Assembly (NCBI RefSeq): GCF_000170895.1
Contig: NZ_ABCS01000055.1
Location: 1 to 64,000, forward strand
DNA from: Plesiocystis pacifica SIR-1
GTDB lineage: Bacteria; Myxococcota_A; Polyangia; Nannocystales; Nannocystaceae
Direction of reading: 5' to 3'
DNA: 64,000 bases
The notes under the pieces were generated by a model that had not been told where the DNA came from, ran no database searches, and worked only from the letters and a program-made list of their open reading frames with translations. Shown in pieces: positions 59,311 through 64,000 of the stretch; the stretch's first letter is position 1, and each line of letters starts with the position of its first letter. A program made the translations under genes and the position numbers.

Positions 59311-60237
59311 ATGCAAGCAACTGCCTGGGAGCCTGAGGGTGTCGAGGCGCTCCTCGACTCGAAGGGAGCGCTGGCTGACCCTGCCGCGGTCAGCGGTCTC
59401 GATCTTCGATCTTTCTACAAGCAGCTGGTCGCGGCGCGGATCCTCGACCTCAAGCTCGGCCGATTGGAGCTGCCCATGTGGGCGCCCGCGGCCGGCGAAG
59501 AGGCGGTGTCCGTGGCGGTCGGCTCACTCGTCGGTGAGGAGGACTGGGTCTTCGTGGGCAACCGCGACGCGGCCGTGGCTCTGACCCGCGGCCTGCCGCT
59601 GACGGAGATCCTGCGTCAGCTGCTGGGCCAGGCGAGCGCGGAGACCCGCGGTCGGGGCCTGCCCGGCTCGCTCAGCTCCCGCGAGCACAAGCTCATGGGC
59701 GCCTCGGAGGCCCTCGGCATGAACCTGGGCCTGGCCGTGGGGCACGCCCACGGGCAGCGCCTGTTCAGCCGCGGTCGAGCCAGCGTCGCCATCTTCGGCG
59801 AGGGCCTGACGACCACGGGCATGTTCCACGAGAGCCTCGCGCTCGCGCTGGCCCACACCGCGCCCATGGTGTTCGTGTGCAAGTCGCAGCTGTGGCCCGA
59901 GGGCGCGCCGGCCGAGGCCGGGCTCATGGGCGACAGCGTGGCCGAGCGCGTGCGGGCCCGCGGGATGTGGTCGCGGCGCTGCGACGGTGCGGACGCCGTG
60001 GGCGTGCGCCGGGCGATCGCTGCGGCTCTGCACCGGGCCCACGACGGCGCCGGTCCGGGCCTGGTCGAGGTCGTGGTCACCCCGCTGGCTCAAGACCCGC
60101 CGGCCGAGCGCGACCCCGTCGAGCGAGTCCGCCGCTTGCTCGACAGCCGCGGCGAGTGGACCCAGCCCTTCCAGGACGTCACCGAGGCCGAGATCCACGG
60201 CCAGCTCGACAAGGCGATCGCGGAGGTGAGCCAGTGA
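59311..60237 (+). CDS. 2-oxoacid dehydrogenase E1 alpha-like subunit, degenerate
   Basis: 308 aa. Clearly of the E1alpha family: WAPAAGEEAVSVAVGSLV, GNRDAAVALTRGLPLTEILR, FGEGLTTTGMFHESLALALA. However the ThDP/Mg motif seems altered: where the family has a Cys-x-Asn-Asn-x-Tyr pattern, this has VCKSQLW; the conserved His in the MPxH segment reads LPGSLSS; and the HHS-type His loop near the end is PLAQDPP. These are by-eye alignments. First gene of the operon; overlaps E1beta by 4 bp (GTGA). Confidence 0.7.
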   Translation: MQATAWEPEGVEALLDSKGALADPAAVSGLDLRSFYKQLVAARILDLKLGRLELPMWAPAAGEEAVSVAVGSLVGEEDWVFVGNRDAAVALTRGLPLTEILRQLLGQASAETRGRGLPGSLSSREHKLMGASEALGMNLGLAVGHAHGQRLFSRGRASVAIFGEGLTTTGMFHESLALALAHTAPMVFVCKSQLWPEGAPAEAGLMGDSVAERVRARGMWSRRCDGADAVGVRRAIAAALHRAHDGAGPGLVEVVVTPLAQDPPAERDPVERVRRLLDSRGEWTQPFQDVTEAEIHGQLDKAIAEVSQ

Positions 60238-61244
60238 GCGCCCTCAAGCCCCTCGCCCGCCTCCTGGTCGAGCTGCTCCGCGAAGACGAGCGGCGCTGCC
60301 TGCTCGGCGAGGACGTCGGCAACGGCGGCATGCTCGGGCTGTCCCGGGCCGTCGCCGAGGACGAGCAGCTGCGCGCCCGGCTCATGCCCGCGCCGCTGAC
60401 CGTCAACGCCGGCGTCGCCCATGCCGGCGGCCTGGCCCTCGCGGGCCTGCGCCCCATCGTCGTCCTGCCCTCGGCGAGCGCTCTGCTCGAGGCCCTCCCG
60501 GCCCTGCGCGAGCTCGGCCGCCTGCCCTGGCGCAGCGGCGAGCAGCACGATCTGCCCGTGCTCTTCGTCGTCCCCAACGGGCCCGGCTTTGGCATCGGCG
60601 GCGAGGCGGCGGAGTCCGTCGAGGCCACCCTCGCCCGGGTCCCCGGCCTCGAGCTGTGGGCCGCCGGGCGCATCGAGGAGCTGTGCGCCTGCCTGCGCAG
60701 CGCCGCCGAGTTCGACGCCGAGCCGAGCAGCCCTGGGGCGAGCGTGGGCCCGCGCGTTTTGCTGCTCCCGCGCAGCGTCATCGTCCGCGACTTGATCGCC
60801 GACATCGACCTGCGCGCTGGCCTCGATCGGCCCCTGACCGCGACCTTGCGCGACGGCGACCAGGCCACGGTGTTCGCCTGGGGCGACGCCCTCGAGCCCG
60901 CGCTGTTGGCCGCCGAGGCCTGCGCGGCCGGGGACGAGTCGTCCGCTGGTTACGAGGTCCGGGTCGTCGACGTCGGCCGCCTCGCGCCCCTCGACGAGGA
61001 CGCCCTGGTCGAGGCCGCCAGCGCCACCGGCAAGCTGGTCATCGCCCACAGCGGGCCGCGCCGCCACGGCCTCGGGGCCGAGCTCGCGGCCCTGTTCGCC
61101 GACCGCTCGATCCTCCACCTCGACGCCCCGGTGCTCCGGATCTGCGGCGAGGCCGAGGGCCTGGTCAGCGCCCACGACGAGGTCACGGCCAGCCCCAGCG
61201 CGGCCGCCATCGCCGACGCCATCGCCCGAGTCGTCCACTACTAG
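60234..61244 (+). CDS. 2-oxoacid dehydrogenase E1 beta-like subunit, degenerate
   Basis: 336 aa from a GTG overlapping the E1alpha stop. Keeps the general E1beta pattern (LLGEDVGNGGMLGLSRAVAE, AGLRPIVVLPSAS, VARVPGLE-like, VRVVDVGRLAPLDEDALV). But the catalytic Glu in the TPxCE/PIAE motif is apparently Val (APLTVNAGVA), and the His of HSQS is Ala (GGEAAESVEA). Together with E1alpha, this points to a non-functional or repurposed E1. The E2 gene follows 33 bp later. Confidence 0.7.
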   Translation: MSALKPLARLLVELLREDERRCLLGEDVGNGGMLGLSRAVAEDEQLRARLMPAPLTVNAGVAHAGGLALAGLRPIVVLPSASALLEALPALRELGRLPWRSGEQHDLPVLFVVPNGPGFGIGGEAAESVEATLARVPGLELWAAGRIEELCACLRSAAEFDAEPSSPGASVGPRVLLLPRSVIVRDLIADIDLRAGLDRPLTATLRDGDQATVFAWGDALEPALLAAEACAAGDESSAGYEVRVVDVGRLAPLDEDALVEAASATGKLVIAHSGPRRHGLGAELAALFADRSILHLDAPVLRICGEAEGLVSAHDEVTASPSAAAIADAIARVVHY

Positions 61245-61277
61245 CTCTCCCTCTCACTCTCCCCGCGTCTACATCCC

Positions 61278-62585
61278 ATGGTCGAATTCAAGCTGCCCGA
61301 GATTGGTGAAGGTGTCATCGAAGGTGAGATCGTCCAGTGGCTCATCGCCCCTGGCAACTCCTTCGCGACGAACGATGGCCTCGTCGAGGTCATGACCGAC
61401 AAGGCCACCATCGAGATCCCCGCGCCCTTTGACGGCGTGCTGCGAGAGCAGCGCGCGGCCGAGGGCGACGTGTGCGCCGTCGGCTCGGTGATCGCGATCC
61501 TCGAGGAGGGGGCCGCGGCTTCACCCGAGGCTCCCGCTCCCGCCGCAGCAGCGCCGGCCACTCCGGCCGCGCCCGCTCCGGCTACGCCCGCGCCCACGCC
61601 CACGGACTCGAGCATCCTCGCCACGCCGGCGGCGCGCGCCCTGGCTCGGGAGCACGACATCGATCTGGCCCGGGTGCCCGTGGACGAGAGCGGCCGGATC
61701 ACCAAGTCCGACGTCGCCGCGATCCACGAGCGCGGCGGGCTGCCCCCGGCGGCCGCGCCCGCGGCAGCGTCGGCTCCCGCTCGGGCTCCCGTCGCGGCTG
61801 CGCCCGCTCCGGCTCCCGCGGCGAAGCCTGCCCCCGCGCCCGCTCCGGCCCCCGTCGCGCGCCCCTCCGTCGGGCCCCGCGAGGACGAGTACATCCCCTT
61901 CCGCGGCATGCGTCGGCGCATCGCCGAGGGCATGGTCAAGTCCTACACCGAGGCCGTCCACTACACCTACGTCGAGCAGATCGACGTCACCAAGCTCGTC
62001 ACCTTGCGCAAGCAGGCCAAGAAGGCCGCGGCCGAGCAGGGCGTGTCGCTGAGCTACCTGCCCTTCATCATCAAGGCCGTCTGCCACGCGCTCAAGCGCT
62101 TCCCCATCGTCAACGCCGAGCTCGACGAGGCCCAAAAGCGCATCGTGCTCAAGAAGCGCTACAGCATCGGCGTGGCCGCGGCGACGGACCAGGGCCTGAT
62201 GGTCCCGGTCATCCACGACGCCGACATGCTCTCGCTCCTCGACCTCGCCCGCGAGGTCAAGCGCCTGGGCGAGGGGGCCAAGACCGGGCGCCTGGCTCGG
62301 GACGAGCTGACCGGCTCGACCTTCACCATCACCAGCCTCGGGACCATCGGCGGCGTGCTGGCCACGCCCATCCTCAACTACCCCGAGGTCGGCATCCTCG
62401 GCGTCCACGCGATTCGCAAGGTGCCGGTGGTCAACGACAATGACGAGATCGTCATTGGCCACATCATGAACTTGTCCGTTTCCCTCGACCACCGCGTGGT
62501 CGACGGCTTCGAGGGCGCGTCCTTCCTGCAGGAAGTTCGCCGCTACCTCGAAGATCCGACCTTGCTCTTGCTCGCAGGAATCTGA
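61278..62585 (+). CDS. 2-oxoacid dehydrogenase E2 (dihydrolipoamide acyltransferase)
   Basis: 435 aa. One N-terminal lipoyl domain (lysine in VMTDKATIEIPAPFDG), an Ala/Pro linker (about 80-110), a peripheral subunit-binding domain (ATPAARALAREHDIDLARVP), another Ala/Pro linker, and the catalytic domain with the catalytic SLDHRVVDGFEGASFL. All catalytic residues look intact. Single lipoyl domain suggests PDH/BCKDH-type E2. The acyl group cannot be told from sequence. Confidence 0.93.
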   Translation: MVEFKLPEIGEGVIEGEIVQWLIAPGNSFATNDGLVEVMTDKATIEIPAPFDGVLREQRAAEGDVCAVGSVIAILEEGAAASPEAPAPAAAAPATPAAPAPATPAPTPTDSSILATPAARALAREHDIDLARVPVDESGRITKSDVAAIHERGGLPPAAAPAAASAPARAPVAAAPAPAPAAKPAPAPAPAPVARPSVGPREDEYIPFRGMRRRIAEGMVKSYTEAVHYTYVEQIDVTKLVTLRKQAKKAAAEQGVSLSYLPFIIKAVCHALKRFPIVNAELDEAQKRIVLKKRYSIGVAAATDQGLMVPVIHDADMLSLLDLAREVKRLGEGAKTGRLARDELTGSTFTITSLGTIGGVLATPILNYPEVGILGVHAIRKVPVVNDNDEIVIGHIMNLSVSLDHRVVDGFEGASFLQEVRRYLEDPTLLLLAGI

Positions 62586-62613
62586 ACGACCCCCTCACCG
62601 CAATCGAGTTCAT

Positions 62614-64000
62614 CATGGCCACGATCAAGAAACAGGCCCTCATCATCGGCGCCGGCACCGGCGGTTACCCTTGCGCGATTCGCCTCGGCCAGCTCGGCGT
62701 CGACGCGATGCTCGTCGAAAAATCAGAGCCCGGCGGCGTCTGCCTCAACTGGGGCTGCATTCCCAGCAAGGCGCTCATCTCGGCGACCAAGCTCTATCAC
62801 AAGGCGCAGCACGCCGATCACATGGGCCTGAGCTTCGCGGCGCCCAAGGCCGACATGCCCAAGATGCAAGGTTGGAAGGCCGGCATCGTCAAGAAGCTGA
62901 CCGGCGGGGTCAAGACCCTGGTCAAGGGCTCGGGCACCCAATACGTCAAGGCGACCGCCGAGCTCCTCGGCCCCAACCGCGCGAAGCTGATCTACGCCGA
63001 CGGCAAGCCCGAGGACATCGTCGAGTTCGAGCACCTGGTGGTCGCGACGGGCTCCGTGCCCATCGAGATCCCCGGCTTCGCCATTGACCAGGACCGCGTC
63101 CGCGACAGCACCGGCGCCCTCGACCTCGACTTCGTGCCCGAGCACATCGTCTGCATCGGCGGCGGCATCATCGGCCTCGAGCTCGGCCAGACCTTCCAGC
63201 GCCTCGGCACCAAGCTGACCGTGCTCGAGGGCGCGGACCGGGTCCTGGGCGTGTGCGACAAGGACGTGGCCCAGGTCGTCGCCCGCCAGATCAAAAAGGA
63301 CGGCGGCACCGTGGTGACCAAGGCGATGGCCAAGGGCACCGTCGAGCGCGACGGCAAGCTCTTCGTCCAGGCCGAGTCCAAGGGCAAGCTCGAGGAGTAC
63401 CCCGCGGACGTCGTGCTCGTCGCCGTGGGTCGCCGGCCCGTGACCAAGGGCTTTGGCCTCGACAAGCTCGGCGTCGAGCTCGACGCCCGGGGCTTCATCA
63501 AGGTCGACGCCCGCCAGCAGACCAACGTCGCCAAGGTCTACGCCGTGGGCGACGTCTGCGGCCAGCCCATGCTCGCCCACAAGGCCAGCCACGAGGGCGA
63601 GGTCGTGGCTGAGGTCATCGCCGGCAAGAAGACCATCAACGACGCCCGCACCATCCCCAACGTGGTGTTCACCGAGCCGGAGATCGCCTCCGCCGGAATG
63701 GGCGAGCGCGAGGCCAAGGACGCCGGTCACGACATCGAGATCGGCAAGTTCCCCTTTGCCGTGAGCGGTCGGGCCATGGCCATCGACGAGACCAACGGCT
63801 TCGTCAAGGTGGTGATCGACAAGAAGGACAATCGCGTGCTCGGCATTCACGTCGTCGGGCCCGAGGCGAGCGACCTGATCAGCGAGGGCGCTCTGGCCAT
63901 TGAAATGGGTGCTTTCGCCGAAGACATCGCGCTTACCGTGCACCCGCACCCCACCCTCGGGGAGGCGGTCATGGAGGCGGCCAAGCACGCGCTCGGCGAG
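62614..64000 (+). CDS. lpd: Dihydrolipoamide dehydrogenase E3 (partial at window end)
   Basis: At least 462 aa from ATG 62614; the end lies beyond the window, with only a few residues missing given the usual length. FAD motif LIIGAGTGGYPCAIRL, the redox-active disulfide GGVCLNWGCIPSK, NAD motif CIGGGIIGLELGQTF, FAD-contacting VYAVGDVCG, and the C-terminal base HPHPTLGE. All conserved features are intact. Last of the four-gene cluster in view. Confidence 0.95.

Overview
The window is very GC-rich (about 70 %), with third positions strongly G/C, and looks like a myxobacterium, most likely of the Nannocystales side (Nannocystis/Enhygromyxa/Plesiocystis-like). This is inferred from content, not from a marker gene: lipoproteins with long acidic Thr/Asp/Glu/Ser/Gly linkers, RCC1-repeat lipoproteins with a myxobacterial Cys-rich repeat, paired DUF2330 proteins, a DUF1592/DUF1552 pair, a fibro-slime protein, a MYXO-CTERM-type tail, an FHA/sigma-54 activator and a multi-domain AAA-TPR signalling protein. 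No rRNA, tRNA, phage, plasmid, insertion sequence or CRISPR was seen.

Layout. 1-1034 is non-coding repeat DNA (a 145-bp direct duplication, a 30-bp tandem array and a hairpin element). 1035-6236 holds three paralogous RCC1 propeller lipoproteins on the minus strand. 6237-6841 is a repeat-rich gap with the first 49-nt hairpin array. 6842-10298 is a LolA-like/MMPL pair for lipid export. 10342-14275 has a PcrA/UvrD helicase convergent with a group-2 sigma factor. 14457-25313 is signalling: a CrtI-type desaturase, a response regulator, a 1498-aa pseudokinase-AAA-TPR protein, a histidine kinase, a rhomboid-like protein and an FHA/sigma-54 activator, followed by two small lipoproteins. 26390-26749 carries the second 49-nt hairpin array. 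26750-28759 is a MerR regulator plus ferredoxin-type oxidoreductase with a palindromic operator. 28899-34249 has SspB, a small membrane protein, two DUF2330 proteins and a universal stress protein. 34365-43068 is envelope-rich: an SGNH hydrolase, a zinc-ribbon rhomboid, VanW, a glycosyltransferase-like protein and the DUF1592/DUF1552 pair. 43090-50757 has YggX, a DUF2378-like protein, glycyl-tRNA synthetase, a MYXO-CTERM protein, an LTXXQ/His-rich lipoprotein, a HemF-like protein and a LysR regulator. 50837-58203 has a MauG-like di-haem lipoprotein, a porin-like protein, a rhodanese/DoxX pair, glutaryl-CoA dehydrogenase and a fibro-slime lipoprotein. 59311-64000 is a 2-oxoacid dehydrogenase operon (E1alpha, E1beta, E2, E3; E3 runs off the window).

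Functional picture. Much of the window encodes cell-envelope and surface proteins together with the regulators that may control them. Central metabolism is represented by the 2-oxoacid dehydrogenase operon and glutaryl-CoA dehydrogenase.

The most unusual features are: (i) arrays of an invariant 49-nt hairpin alternating with variable hairpins plus T-rich tails, at three places, with one inner hairpin shared between two arrays; (ii) both E1 subunits of the 2-oxoacid dehydrogenase appear to lack the usual catalytic residues while E2 and E3 look intact; (iii) a giant signalling protein in which the kinase-, ATPase- and receiver-like parts all look degenerate; and (iv) an sspB stop codon followed in the same frame by a membrane-protein ORF with no AUG or GUG before its membrane segment.
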